A DNA stretch of 64,000 bases from the NCBI RefSeq assembly GCF_002099425.1, contig NW_018343972.1, forward strand, positions 7,455,501 through 7,519,500, written 5' to 3'. The translations under genes and the position numbers were made by a program. Shown here piece after piece: positions 1-12,753 of this stretch (the first letter of the stretch is position 1; each line of letters opens with the position of its first letter). This DNA is from Phascolarctos cinereus. Its lineage: Eukaryota > Chordata > Mammalia > Diprotodontia > Phascolarctidae. The notes under the pieces are model-generated. The model ran no database searches. It saw nothing but the letters and a program-made list of their open reading frames with translations, and had not been told where the DNA came from.

Positions 1-213
1 TCAATATATTGGAAAAAATCTGAAAATATGTGCAATGTATAACACTTGTAGACTTTCCACCTCTATAAAGAGATGGGGGATGTGTCCTATTTTCAACACC
101 ATTGAACAAATTATTTATGGTTGCCCCCTTTCAAATCAGATAGTTTTAAAACTAAAAGGATAATAGCTGACATATTTTATTGTATTCCTTTACAGTTAAG
201 TTAAATATTTCTT

Positions 214-214
214 T

Positions 215-250
<36 letters not shown>

Positions 251-392
251 TTTAAGGCAGTTAGGGTTAAGTGACCTGCCCAGGATCACACAGCTAGTAA
301 GTGTCAAGTGTTTGGTCTGAGGCTTGATTTGAACTGAGGTCCTTCTGACTTTTGGGCCCATGCTGTATCCACTGTGCCACCTAGCTGCCCCC
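214..392 (-). mobile_element. Marsupial tRNA-derived SINE with perfect 16-bp target-site duplication
   Basis: The minus-strand copy runs from the head (gcagctaggtggcac on the complement) to an (AAC)n-type tail seen as (GTT)n at 218-247. The 16-bp flank aagttaaatatttctt is present unchanged at 198-213 and 393-408. An exact duplication indicates a relatively recent insertion. Confidence 0.9.
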
Positions 393-454
393 AAGTTAAA
401 TATTTCTTAAGTTCCAACTATATGCATGACACTTTGTTAGGGACTAGAGCTACT

Positions 455-468
455 ATGTGTATGTGTGT

Positions 469-499
<31 letters not shown>

Positions 500-600
500 C
501 GTGCGTGTGCGTGTGTAGGTGTACATATAAATTTGTGTGTACATATATATGTGTGTGCATATAGATATACACACATACACACATATATGTATACATACAC
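455..600. repeat. (TG)n / (TA/CA)n compound microsatellite
   Basis: Alternating TG with GTGC interruptions, then mixed TA/CA steps. Short reading frames here on both strands are products of the repeat. Confidence 0.9.
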
Positions 601-654
601 CCTGCAGTCATAGAATCATAGGTTTAGGGCTTGAAGGAGTCTTAAAAGCCAGCC

Positions 655-950
655 TCATGTTTTAAAAATTCAATTTTATTTTATTTTCAGTTTCAAATTC
701 TTTTCTTTTCCTCTCCCCTACCCATTAAGAAGGCAAGGAAAAAAAATCAATCACAAATATATATAGTTATGCAAAATAAATTGTCATATTAACCATGTTC
801 TGAAAAAAGAGAGAAAGAAAAGAAAATGGGCATCAGTCTAGATCCTTTACGCTGAAAGTAGAGACAGCTCTCTATCTGGAGGCAGATAGCATGTTTCATC
901 CTGAGTCCTTTGGAATTGTGGTTAGTCCTTGCGTTAGTCAGGGCTCTTAA
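655..950 (-). mobile_element. L1 3'-end fragment, antisense
   Basis: The pyrimidine-rich start, the 'cccattaagaaggcaagg' stretch and the 'catcctgagtcctttgga' stretch match the antisense of marsupial L1 3' regions, as in the copies at 17085 and 52200. Confidence 0.55.
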
Positions 951-2716
951 GACTTTCGAAATTGTCTGCTAGCCTCCTTTTACAGATGAGAAACTGAAGT
1001 GAAACAAAAAATATTATTCTCATTTTATAGATGAGGAAACAAACTCAGAAGAAATTTAGTGACTTGCTGGATCTAGGTTTGCCACCTAGTTTTGTTAACT
1101 ATTCTCCTTGGTTTAAATAATTTGCTCATTTTCTAAGCATGCCAACTATGCCTTTATCCTCTTAGTTGATAAGAATGTGAAACATCATAAGGTTCAGGAC
1201 TTTTCACTAGACACTTCCTTCTGGGTTGACTTCAACCACTAATTAGTCTTTGAGTAGAGTTGCTTACCAGTTCCAAATTTATCCAGGTTTATTGTCTCAC
1301 AAGATTGTCATAAGGAACAAATGCCTTTGAAACTCTTTGTGACCATGAAGTACAATGTAAGATTGGACTGTTTTTATTTTTTCATTATCTGTCCATTTAT
1401 ATCTGTCTGTCTGTCCATATGTCTATTTATCCGTCTCTCTCTTTGGGCCTCAGTTCCTCTATAAAGTTGAGGGAGTTAGATTGGGTGATCTCTAAAATCC
1501 CTTTCAATATATTAATATTCTTAGTCTATTGGTCTATAGATTTTAAGCCTTCTAGACTAATATAGATTGAAATCTATTTTGAAAGAAAAGATCATTTGGT
1601 GAGTGTAAGAGTTGCTTTTTGTTTAGCTTATCGTCTCCATCTGCTTTTGCCTGTCTCATTTTTTTGCTGATACAGAATATTGGAACTGAAGGGGATCTTA
1701 GAAATACATCCGTCAAACTTCATATCTCTTACCACTAACCCCTTCTGCCTATTATTTTACAGATGAAGAACCTGAAGCCTAGAGGAGGGAAGTGACTTAT
1801 CCAGGTTTATGTAGCTAGTTACCTTGTGTGATAGGAGATGTGCAGACTAGTTCGGATGAACATGGGCATTTTGGCTAAGCCTTAGGTCATCTATAGTTAA
1901 GGATGTGCTAAGTTATTGTAAGTGCTAATTCTGGGGCTTGTGTCTGTTGACTTTGACTTTGCATGATTCTTTTTGAGAGCCAGGGGAATTGTCTTAAAGT
2001 ATTCAGTCAAACAGGCAACTGCCATTGAACCTGGCCTAGAGGATCATCAGATGCATTGCTTGAATGCCATGAATGTACCAAGACTAGAGTAGGGAACGAT
2101 CTTAATTGTAGGCAAATGTGACACTTGGAGAGACACATGTACCACTTGGTCTCTTAGTTGCCTTCTTAGGAGGATTGATTGACTAACAGAGCATATGGAC
2201 ATAGATGATTAAGAAACATTCAGTGGCCCTACACTACTGTAGCTGAAGTGCTCTGTGGGACCACTGGAGACCTACATCACTGTACCTTCTCACTGTTTCT
2301 TTGTAGTTTCAGCACTGCCCGGGTGGGATAGATTAGCCTTGGGGTCATATGACTCATGCCTACCAGCTCTCAATTTCCAACTGAAGCTTTAATCCTGGGC
2401 TGATGTGCTGCAATCTGGAGATGATTCCCTATTCCAGAGTCTTGGCACATTTGCTGGGAAATAATACCTCTTCCTTGTTACATCTTCATTTTGGTTGTCC
2501 TTCTTGACATGTTGTGCCAGAAGGTATTTATGTCACTTGTAGGAGTAAAAGTCTGAACAGACCCCGGGACCCTTCCTAACGCTGATTTGTAATTCATACT
2601 TGTGGTATGACCTATTGTTGTTGCTTTATAGGCTCACAGAATCTAAAGAGTTGATTGGCTTTAGTCCAGCCCCTTCCTAAACAGGAATATAGGCTCTACA
2701 AAGCATTCTGCCAGTC
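951..2716. other. Noncoding stretch with MIR-like fragments
   Basis: No supportable gene. MIR-like pieces occur near 1020-1075, 1435-1510 (cctcagtt ... gatctctaaa) and 1745-1830 (antisense, acagatgaag). The rest appears unique. Confidence 0.5.
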
Positions 2717-2825
2717 AAGAAGCATTTATTAAGTACTTACTGTGTGCCAGGCACTGTGCTTAGGTGTTGGAAATACAAAGAAAGGCAAAAACAGCCTCTG
2801 CTCTCAAGGTGTCCTCCAGTCCTTA
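2717..2825 (-). mobile_element. L2-type LINE 3'-end fragment, antisense
   Basis: Contains the agcatttattaagtactt and gtgccaggcactgtgct signatures, the complement of the L2 3' terminus. Confidence 0.6.
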
Positions 2826-2844
2826 CTTTGAACACTGATAGTTC

Positions 2845-3077
2845 TGGGCAGCTAGGTGGCACAGTAGATAGAGTGCTAGGCCTGGAGTCAGGAATACTCA
2901 ACTCATCTTCCTGAGTTCAAATCTATGTTTCCTTGGGCAGGTCACTTAATCCTGTTTGCCTCAGTTCTTCATCAGTAAAATGAGCTGGAGAAGGAAATGG
3001 CAAACCACTCTAGGATCATTGCCAAGAAAACCTCAGCTAGAATCACAGAGTCAGACACAATTGAACAACAACAATAA
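2845..3077 (+). mobile_element. Marsupial SINE with RTE-like tail, full length
   Basis: The tRNA-like head gggcagctaggtggcac leads to ggagaaggaaatggcaaacc and to cagagtcagacacaattgaa, ending in (AAC)n. That 3' half resembles the terminus of RTE/BovB LINEs, the likely source of its mobilising enzyme. Confidence 0.8.
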
Positions 3078-3661
3078 AATAAGTTTTGGATTACTCACTT
3101 ATCTCATGAGGCAGACTTGTTTGATTTTTGAACAGCTATAATTGTTAGGAAGTTTTTCTTTGTGTCAATATGCAGGCATCCTTTGCAGTGTAGTTTTGCC
3201 CTCTGAGGCTATGACACACAATATCTATCATAATCCATTCTTTCTCCCTCCTCTAAGGCTTCTCTCAGCTAAACATTCCTAGTTCCCTGAAATGTTAATT
3301 GTATGGCACGGTTTGGAGTCCGCAATTCTGGTTCCCCTCCTCTATGTGCTGTTCGTCTTATCAATGTTCTTCCTGTAATAGGATGTCCAGAAGTGATCAT
3401 GGCATTCCAGCTGTGGAATGTATCTTGGGAACAATGGGAAGATTACCTCCCTTGTTCAGGACACTATGCCTCTAAATACAGCCTGACATCATATTAAACT
3501 TGATCACTGCTGTGTCATATTCTATTTCATACTGAACATGTTGTGCTACTCCCTAAATCTTCCAAATCTTCTTTACATCAATTGCTGTCTAGCCACACTT
3601 TACCCATCCTCCCTTCCTCCCCTCCCCTCTTCTCTTTTTCCCTGCTTTCTCTCTTTCTTTC

Positions 3662-3715
<54 letters not shown>

Positions 3716-6139
3716 TATGCATATATAGTTTATTGTTTGAACACAAGAGTCTTTATATTATTATTAAATATGAATAAGTAATTATTAAATTAAAATGACA
3801 AATTATTAGATGTTATTTTATTAGACATGGCCCAGTGTTCTAGCCTGTTGAAATATCTTTTGGTTTCTAGGTCTGTCATTCAATTAAACAGTTAATTGAC
3901 TTTGCAAATAATTATATGTAGATGATGAGGGAGAGGGAAAGGCTCTAGGATGACTGTGAGGTTCTGAACTGGAGTGATTGAGGCTATGGAGTAGGGGGGC
4001 AGGTTTGTTTAATAGGCAAGGAGATTTGGTGGAGGAAGGTGGATTTAGGGGGAAAATGAGTTCTGTTTTTGGACATGCTGATTTTGAAGTACGTATGGGA
4101 TAGCTAGCATCGAGACATCTGGAAATTCAAACTAGAGTTGAGGGAGAGAGATTAGGGCTGGGTGTATAGATCTGGAAGTTAATTATGCAGAGAAGACATC
4201 CATGGGAGGAAAGTGGGATCGCCAAATGAGAAAGAAACCCATATAGAAAGGAGGGCACAGGATAGTGCGTGGGAATGTCCGAGAAATGATGAAATGGGCA
4301 CTTTAATTTGTTTGATGAAGTTAGAAACTAGAATGATGAGGTTTTGGAAGAAAGTGAGGAGAGAAATGTTAAGACGTTGATTATCAAGTGAAGTTAAGAT
4401 TGAGACCTGGGTAAACCATTTGGAAATTAAGAGACCTTTTGAGAACACAATTTGGTAAAGTAGAGGATCAGAAAGCCAGAAAGCATGGGGAGAGAAGTGG
4501 TGGGGCAGTAAGTATAGGGAATAGGCAAGAGTGCTGAATTTGGGAGTCAGGAGAGACCTGTGTTATATACTATGGGCAACTTTGAGCCTTCATTTCCTTC
4601 TCTGTAAAATGGAAATAATACTACTTACATTTCTTACTTCATTGGTTTGTTGTGATGAGGAAAACTTAAAAAAACCTTAATGTGGATATAGATATCGTAA
4701 GCTATTATTCTTATTAATGATCGTGGGCTTTCCAATATTATCGTCTATATCTTCTTTTTTGATGGCGTTTAGATTGAAATGGTCCTGAGACAAGTCAGTG
4801 TCCTGTTACTTATTATTCTATTTATTATCCTATAGATTCTTTGCACAGGTGGATTATATAAATGCTTTATAGTTGAATAAAAGCATAGAATATAAACTTA
4901 TTTTCTATAGGCTCTACTCAAAAGATTCTCAATATAATTCCAGTAGTAGATGGGATGACAGGAATGATAGACACCTCATTCTTTTCCCACATGATTTTGG
5001 AGTCCTCCGCTAGGTTTCCATGTGTTGGAATCTTTTCATTCTATGTAGCTTGGAGACTGAGTAGCTGGCAAAGTGACATCTATTAAAATGTTCTTCTGAA
5101 GGTTTGATGAATCAGTTTTCTGTCCAAGTAATTGTGGGCAAAAGTTTGGTCTGTGAATAATGATTTGATTCATTGAGTTTTATAGGATATTTTGAGGTCT
5201 ATATTTGCAATATTGGATTTGTTGTCCACCAATCCATGAAAAGTAGCAATCTTCTGATGAATAATTTTGGTCATCAGGTCATGTCTTGCTAGGCATCGAG
5301 TAGGTGCTAAATTTTTATTTATGAACTGATGTATGTTGCAGTTTATACTGTTTCCCTGTATCATCTATAATGATCATTAAGCCAGGGCTCCTTAAGGATA
5401 ACCTTCTATAATTTCTGGTAGTGAAATTTGTTTTACACATCAGATTCAAGTAGGGAAATAATTGGGGAGCTGATGTATGCATGAGGGAGGATTATACTGG
5501 AGGTGGAATAGTCACAAGTAAAACAAACTTCCTTATCTTGAAGATGAGATTTAAAGGGAAGATAAAATAGGAAAAAATCCCACTCTATAATCTAGGGGAT
5601 ACCTTAGGTTGCCTCTTAGATAACTGGAGGGTGGCTGAACTGCCAAACCTCTATTTAAGGAGGGGGATAAGGATGGACATCTCCTCATTTCCCACCTGGC
5701 TACACTACTTTGGGGCTCGACTTCTCAGCTTCTCTTGGTACCTCAATTCCATCGAGTACCTCTCCTCACTCACCCCTTTTCAGCTCCTTTTATATTGTCT
5801 TCCTTCATTAGACTGTAAGCTCCTTTAAGAGGACTGGCTTTTTTTTGGGGGGGGAGGTGGTTATTTGTATCCTTAGCACTTAGCAGGGTACCCGGCACAT
5901 AGTCAGTGCTTAATAAGTGTTCATTAACTATTGAATAAAGAAAAACAGCTTTGAAAGATTTAAGAACTCTGACCAAAGCAATGACAACCTTTTCTCCAGA
6001 GAACCTATAGCGAAGCGTGTTACCCATCTTCTAAGAGAGAAGATTGAACTAAAGGTCAGAAATATACATTTTTGGACATGACCACTGTGTGGATTTGTTT
6101 TGCTTGTCTATGTTCATCTATTACAAAAGGCTTGTTGTT
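3078..6139. other. Noncoding stretch: microsatellite, L2 end, old unassigned repeat
   Basis: Holds (TG)n(TA)n at 3661-3726, an L2 3' end on + at about 5780-5945 (agactgtaagctcctttaag, then gtgcttaataagtg), and a purine-rich block at about 3930-4480 that looks like an old dispersed repeat I cannot assign. A direct repeat TGGTCA-TC-AGGTCA lies at 5268-5281. No gene seen. Confidence 0.5.
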
Positions 6140-6435
6140 GCACGGTCATCCCCTCCACATTGCGACTTTCCCCATTGTGGTTTCAATATATTGCAGGTTA
6201 GCATAAGACATTAAATGGGTTTTTTTTAAGGGAATTTTGTGGAAGCCAGAGACAACAGAAAAAGTTTAGAAACTCAGAAATGCGTAAAATATATAATATC
6301 AACATATCTTTTAATACCATAAAAATTCATATTTCTTCTCTGGTACAAAGGGAGGGCCAAAAAATTTTACACAGATTTTCTAGATTTCGAGGGTGCCATG
6401 ACCCTAACCCCCATGACATGGAAGGGATAACTGTA
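6140..6435. mobile_element. Mariner/Tigger-like MITE with terminal inverted repeats
   Basis: The left end cacggtcatcccctccacat pairs with the right end, whose complement is tacagttatcccttccatgt. The interior is AT-rich with no transposase. Ends and length suit a non-autonomous Tigger-type element; the family is inferred. Confidence 0.6.
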
Positions 6436-9400
6436 TTTTTTTTTTCTTTCAGTTAATGGGGAGGATGTTGGTGAGGAGTGATGCCAAAAAAAAGGGGGCA
6501 TTAAAATGTTTTTCCCCCTTCCAATGTACTGAAGAGAACAGAAGGAAGCTCAGAGGTTAAATGTTTATTCTCCTAAGATTTTTTGCAGGTCTAAAAAAAT
6601 CTATTTATCATGTGCTGCAAGAATGCCTATCAATTCTTTTCTTTCTTTTTAGTGAAGAAACAGTATTTTTATTTTAATAGCCTCCTTATAGAGATGTATC
6701 CTATGTTTTGTTTTTATAAGCTATATTTTAAAAGCTATTATTATATATGACACTGTCATATTAAATATACTATGTATTTGTATATGTGATATATAATGTT
6801 ACATATATTATGATTAGTTTATCAGTGAAAGGATAGAATAATATAGGACAATAACCTGAGAAAATAGTAGAGTCAAATAAAGGTTAAGAAGGGGATTGAT
6901 ACCTAAGCATATTTGTAGGTCGTAGGTAAAGGAGTCCCTAGATAAGGAGAAACAGAGAATGAGAGAAGGAAGGTATGATCAATGGGGCAAACTTCCAGAG
7001 GAGATGGGAATGGGATAACACGCAGATAAGAAGAGGAGAGCTTAGTGGAGAAGTGAGCAGGTGGTGAGGAAAACTGAGACAAGTGTTGGGAACTGGCAAG
7101 AGTGCTGTACTTCGAGTCAGGAGAGACCTGCCCTGAAATACTTCCTCTGACATTTACTATGGTATCGGTCGGTCACTTTAAACTATCTGAGTCACAGTTT
7201 CTTTAACTATGAAATGGGAATGATAATACCTCTATTGTTTAACTTACAAGATTGTTACCATTAAAATTTTTTTAACTTATTTTAATTTTTAAATTAAAAG
7301 GATCTATTTTCTCTCCCTCCTACATTCTCTTTGCTCCTCCAGAAGAAAAGGAAAAAACAAAATCTTTTTAACAGCTATGCATAATCGAGTAAAACAAATT
7401 CATTGGTCATATCCAAAAATGCTAGAGGTTCAATCAGCTGGTCAATAAGCATTTATTAGCACCTACTGTGTTTCCAGATACTGTGCTAAGCCCTGGAGAG
7501 GCAAAAGAGGTGAAAGACATGTCCTGCCCTCATAGAGTTCACAATCTAATAGAATTAAGAGAGATTCAATTACAGGGGAATAATAGGATTGCTACAGACA
7601 TCGAGTACCCAGTTTATATGGGATAATTTGAATTTGTAGTAGATCTCATCAGCAGGAATGATGAAGGTCAGTTGTAATGTTGGTTGGCAAGATCATGCGC
7701 AAAGGAGGCCAAGAGCTCTAGACAGCATATGGCTGACTTAGCCACTTGACTGTTTTCTTGACCATCACAGTCCTTTAGAAAGGGTTGTACTGAGGTAAGG
7801 AGGGTCAGTGGTAATAATGCAAGCAGAGTCATGTGGAATGTCAGATGGCAGAAGAGAAAAGTCAAGAGCATCTAGATAAGATAGTCACTAACTAAGCAAA
7901 GGAAAAAAAAGATAAAAGAAGAATGGAAGAAACAGGAGTTGAGGCAAGGTAAGGACCAGTAGAAGAGAGCAATGACAACCTTGTGTTTAGAAGAGGAAAA
8001 GTAAGGAGCCTGGGAGAAGCAGAGGGAGAGAAATGCCAAAGGAGGGGATAGAATCTCTTCTATTTACCTGTATGTGGTCAACTTCATAAAGCTTGAGATG
8101 ACCAGAGCAACAGAAACCTGAAATAGGTCGGGAAGTGGCCTTAGAGATCATATTGCACATTTGTCGCTTTGTAGGTGAGAAATTGTAGTCCAGAGTGATT
8201 TTTCTTTAGTGTCAAGAAGAGCAAAGCTACAAGAAGAACACCCAATTTTCCTGATTCTTAGTGACATGCCCTTTTCACTACTACATCATGCAGGTTCGTT
8301 TTGCTAAGAACCTCTATGGGACTGGCACAGTTTTGCAGTTGGTCTTTTGGTGTTTACGCTTCATATCATGGCCTTCTTTGGTTCTGTCTTCACTGTGACG
8401 CCTCCTTGACTGCTAAAGACCATAGTGATATCTACTGTCCTTGAACTCTTACGATACTGGCATATTTTCCTTTCATCCCTCACATGTTGACTTATATTGT
8501 TGTTTATCTTTTTATACAGATCTGGCTTAACTGGACTATAAAGTAGTATGATATGGAAAAAAGGGTTAAATTTGAAATCTGGCTCTGCCATCTTAAGAAT
8601 TGTGTAAGCTTGGGCAGATGACTACCTGTCTGAACTTCAATTTCTCCAGCTGTAAAAATGAGGATTGGGCTAGATGGTATTGAAAGGTCCTGTCTGCTCC
8701 TAAATTCTATGAATTACTTAGCTTATTGAGGTAAAGAACTTGTTTTTCTGAATTTTCTTTCTAGCACAGAGCACTACATGTAGTAGATACTTAGTCAACG
8801 TTAGCAGCTATTGACAAAGCTGATGATAACTTGAATTTATATATAATTTTAAGGTTTACAAGGTAATCTCCTTAAAACAACCAACTACACATGAGACAGG
8901 TTGCATAGGTACAGGTTTTACATTTGAAGAAACTCTTGTTGATTGCGGTAAAGTGACTTGCTCAGAGTTACTTGGCTAAGGATGTGTTGGAGCCAGGATT
9001 CTAAGTCTTTTTATTAAGTTCATTTTTTTCCCCACTGTGCTATACTACTTCATAAGGATGATGAGTCTTCACAATTAATGTATTTCTTTCCAAAATTCAA
9101 TGTGGTTTTGTGGAGCTTTTTGAAGGTAGATTTAGTTTTTATGCATTTTTGTGAAGTTCTTGGTGTTTCCCCCCACATTTTAAGTTGGAGTAGGACAAAC
9201 AGAAGAAAAATGGAAAAAATCCGGAATGATTTTTTAAATTAATAAATTATGTTTACTATCAAGGATAGTAGAACTACCGCACCCAAATGTTTACTTACCT
9301 ATGCATAGAAAATTTTTCACTAAATATCCACATATTGAGGGCATCCTTAGTTGAGGATATGAGTGGAGACAGGCAGGTTTTTTCAAATGATATTCTTGAA

Positions 9401-9439
9401 TAGACCACATCTCTTTACCATTTATATCTGATCGAAAGA
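6436..9439. other. Noncoding stretch with L1, L2 and MIR fragments
   Basis: An L1 antisense fragment lies at about 7265-7430, an L2 antisense end at about 7435-7570 and a MIR-like piece at 8600-8715. Around 6870-7080 and 7600-8050 are purine-rich old repeats without assignment. No gene seen. Confidence 0.45.
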
Positions 9440-10440
9440 TATGGAGATCCTATTATGTTTCTTGTTTATTGATGATGGAGGAAGTATTTGATTCTGTAGA
9501 ATTAAATGCCACCTTAAAGATTCTCTTCCACCATGACAGCTCCTAGCCATATGTCAAAATAATTAAAATTTCCTTGAAAGATATAACAATAGAAATAATC
9601 CTCTTTAAATAGCTTTTGATCATAAACATCAGGTCAGGCACAAAACAGGGAGAGGTATGCATGCCAAAGATATTTGCCACTGTGATGGAGGATATTCAAT
9701 TCTGAGTCTGAGAGGAAGAGGGATTTGTTATGGAAAGTGAAGTCCTCCAAATGCTCCTATTTATTGGAAGATGATAATGCTGGTTGCTTGAAGCCCTAGA
9801 GTACTGCAGGGCTTCTAGGAAGAGAGTAATAAATACTCAAGAGTTTGGTCTTACCATCTACATAGGAAAGATCATGCAGATGAAGAATGCCTATTGCCTA
9901 GAATATGGCATTCACAGTGAAAGTGATTAGCAAATTGAGCCCAGAATTGAATAGAAGAGTGGGTTGGATTGTCTGCAGTAAATTGCAAGACCACTTAATG
10001 AACCAAAGCTTCTCTTGGAAACAAAGATTCATATTTTTAATACCAATATTCTACTGGTGGTGGTGTGTGACTGTGAGACATAGGGTACAACAATCTCCAA
10101 AGAATTGAAAATAATTATTAGACATAGGCAATGGAAAGAGGCATGGTGTGAGCAAGAGACAATTTCAAAGAAGAATAAGAGTAAAGGGCACAATTGGAGT
10201 AACGCATGACAGAGAGAAAAGATGATTTGTTCACATGGTGAGGGTGGGGGAATGACAAGTTGGCAGCCTGATTACTCCACTGGTGCCCTTGTAATGCCAG
10301 GGAATAACAAGGAAGGCTCCCAGAACGTTGGGTAGGGCCTTTGTGTGGAACTTTAGGGAGGGTATGGATGAGAGTCACTCACAGGTCAGGTAGGCAAGGT
10401 TCTATCTCAATCTGCTCCATCGGAGGGAACATCTAGTTGT
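9440..10440 (+). mobile_element. Decayed RTE-clade LINE, 3' part of ORF2
   Basis: Broken frames still show RTE-like motifs: KQGEVCMPKIFATVMEDIQ at about 9640-9695 (reverse transcriptase motif), LSPELNRRVGWIVCSKLQDH at about 9935-9995 (the conserved PELNRR segment) and ERWVGPLCGTLGRVWMRV at about 10325-10378 (GRxPxRW-like C-terminal segment). There are several stops and frame changes, so it is a dead copy. The clade is assigned by memory of BovB/RTE proteins. Confidence 0.7.
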
Positions 10441-10805
10441 ACGAAATCACATATCCGCTTGAGTAAGTCTAAAGATATTTTATTTTTTATTGGTATCTTT
10501 CTTCCTTTATCTCCAAATAACAAGCCTTGGCAGAGAATGAATGGGTTGGGCATAAAAATAAACAAACAAACCAAATAAGAACCATGCAGGTGCATCCTGC
10601 CTGTTTCCTTGTGTAGACATGATTTTAAAGTGATGTTGTTAATACATTACTTCCCCCCCCCCCATTTCCCATATGGTAAATAAGGGATGTAGATGCCCTT
10701 CTTGCTTTCTTCTCATCAAATGGCATGAATTAACAGGTTATTCTCTTTAAAGCCAGACCACTTCTGAAAAATTCATGGAATTCTAAGGCATAAAAGATGC
10801 TCTAG

Positions 10806-10975
10806 AGCCAGAGATATCAAACTCAACTCATGAAACTCAACTGGGGCAGAACCAAATTAAAATGTAACTAGAAAATATTTAACAAAATAAATTAAGATAA
10901 TGTTAATTTGTGATTTTCTAAGTCAATACATAACCAACAGGGTTATTTGAGTTTGACGTTATTGCTTTAGACAAG
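10806..10975. mobile_element. hAT-type MITE, copy 1 of a two-copy family
   Basis: The ends gatatcaaactcaactc and gagtttgacgttattgctt are inverted. The interior shares aaatgtaact, atatttaacaaaataaat and gattttctaagtca with the copy at 40067. No coding capacity. Confidence 0.65.
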
Positions 10976-12737
10976 GGCAGGTATTGTTATTAATCAATGG
11001 TAGTTTTAGATATTATCCTGTCCTGACAGTGGAGACACTGCCCCCAAATGGTAGATCAATTCCAGTAGATATTAAAATATGCAACAAGGGAAGAAAAAGG
11101 CTCAGAAGTGGACTCTGGGATTCTATGGCTAACAGGTTGCTTGCTTAAGCTGACCTCATTCGTTCAAGAGAACTGCCCTTTTGTTTGGGGCTAATTTCTG
11201 AAGGAGTCCTTTCCAGACAGCTCATTTCCCCAGGCTGTAACCAGGAGTTGAAAAGGGGGGCCCTGTGGTCAGGAGTTATTACAGCAAGCAGGAAGTATTT
11301 AATGGGGTCCATTTACTTTTAGTTAGAAGAGGAAAGGGCAAAACCTTCTTTATGAGGTGAGGAGAAAGTTAATGTGATTTTACACCAGTTCATTTTACTA
11401 CTTAAGAGAAACCAGATCTAAATGGGGCATGACTATGAGTGTCTTCTTTAAGGGTTCAGTTGGGCAAAGAATTCCTTAAGGGCAAATATTTGTTATAAAT
11501 GAGGCTATAGAGAACTGATAGATATTTTTTCCCTTGTGAATCAGTTTAATAACCATCTAGTCTATGTCATAAGGCTTTTGATTCCAGGTTAGGGGTTTGA
11601 GTATTTCTATCCCTTCATGGTGGTTTCAATGCATGACTGAAAAACATCCTGATATAGTAGTTAGAGTGTAGGGTTTGGAGTGACAAGGCCTCAGTTAGAA
11701 TCCTGTGTTTGCTACTTATTACATGCATCTTGTGGGCACATTACTTAATGAACAAGTCACTTAACTTCAGTTGTTCTCATCTATAAAATAAGGTGGTTAA
11801 ACTAGATTACCTCTATGATAGTGTACTGCTCTTAAATCTGCAGTTCATTCTGATTCATTCAGAGCATTCTGGGCCTCAATTTCTTTATCTGTAAAAATGA
11901 AGATGTTAGCAGAGATGATCTATAAGATTCTTTAGAGTGTCAGATCCTATGATCTTCTATAGAGTGTTAAGCTCTGCAAAGCACTTTGCTTGCAACAACC
12001 CAGGAGGCAGGTATTGGGTAATACTATTATTCTCATTTTACAGATGAAGAATATAAAGCTTGATGAGATTAAATGACCTGCCCAGGTCACACAGGGGAAG
12101 AGAAGGAAATAAGCAATTATTAAGCACCTACAGTGTGTCAGGCACTGTGCTAAATAAGAGCTTTATAAATATTATCTAATCTGATCCTTAACGACAATCC
12201 TATTATTACCCTCATTTTGTAGTTGAGAAAATGAAGGCAATCAGAAGTTAAGTGATTTCTTCAGGGTCATAGTAATATCTGAGGCTGATTTGGAACTTGG
12301 GTGTTTCTGATTCCAGGCCAAGCATTTTATCCTATGCTCTCATAGCTGGCTCCAAGCCAGGAGAAGTTGGAGGTAGGACGTGAATCCAGGACTTTAGAGT
12401 ACAGGTCCTATACTCTTCCCATCATAAAACACTGCCTTTGTACATCAGACATGCCATGAGTATGTAAATTATAATTTCTTTTTAATTTAATTTCAAAATT
12501 CTGAACTTAAACACTAAAAAAAAGCATTTAGGATTGTCAATCTCCATTTTATACTGTTTGCTTTTTAAATTCTGCTTGTCTGCATTTTCTTCTCAACTTC
12601 ATGTTCTCTTCTGTGAATTTAAAAAAAATGTTTCTATAACTTTCCTTTTTTTGGCAACGTAATTGTCTCCTCCATCCTCTCTCTCCCCTCAACCAAACCT
12701 TGTAACAGATAAGACTAGTTATGTAGTGGCCTTGGTG
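10976..12737. other. Noncoding stretch with MIR-like SINEs and an L2 piece
   Basis: MIR-like copies occur at about 11650-11850 and 11870-11960, and antisense MIR at about 12020-12105 and 12190-12360, with an L2 antisense end at 12107-12185. The part at 12470-12737 looks like old L1 antisense. No gene seen. Confidence 0.45.
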
Positions 12738-12753
12738 AAAATGTACATCTCTG

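Noticed and set aside
12074-12089. TGACCTgcccAGGTCA, an everted pair of nuclear receptor half sites
   Set aside because: It lies in the common repeat text tgacctgcccaggtcacaca of an antisense MIR-like SINE, so the motif is repeat-derived.
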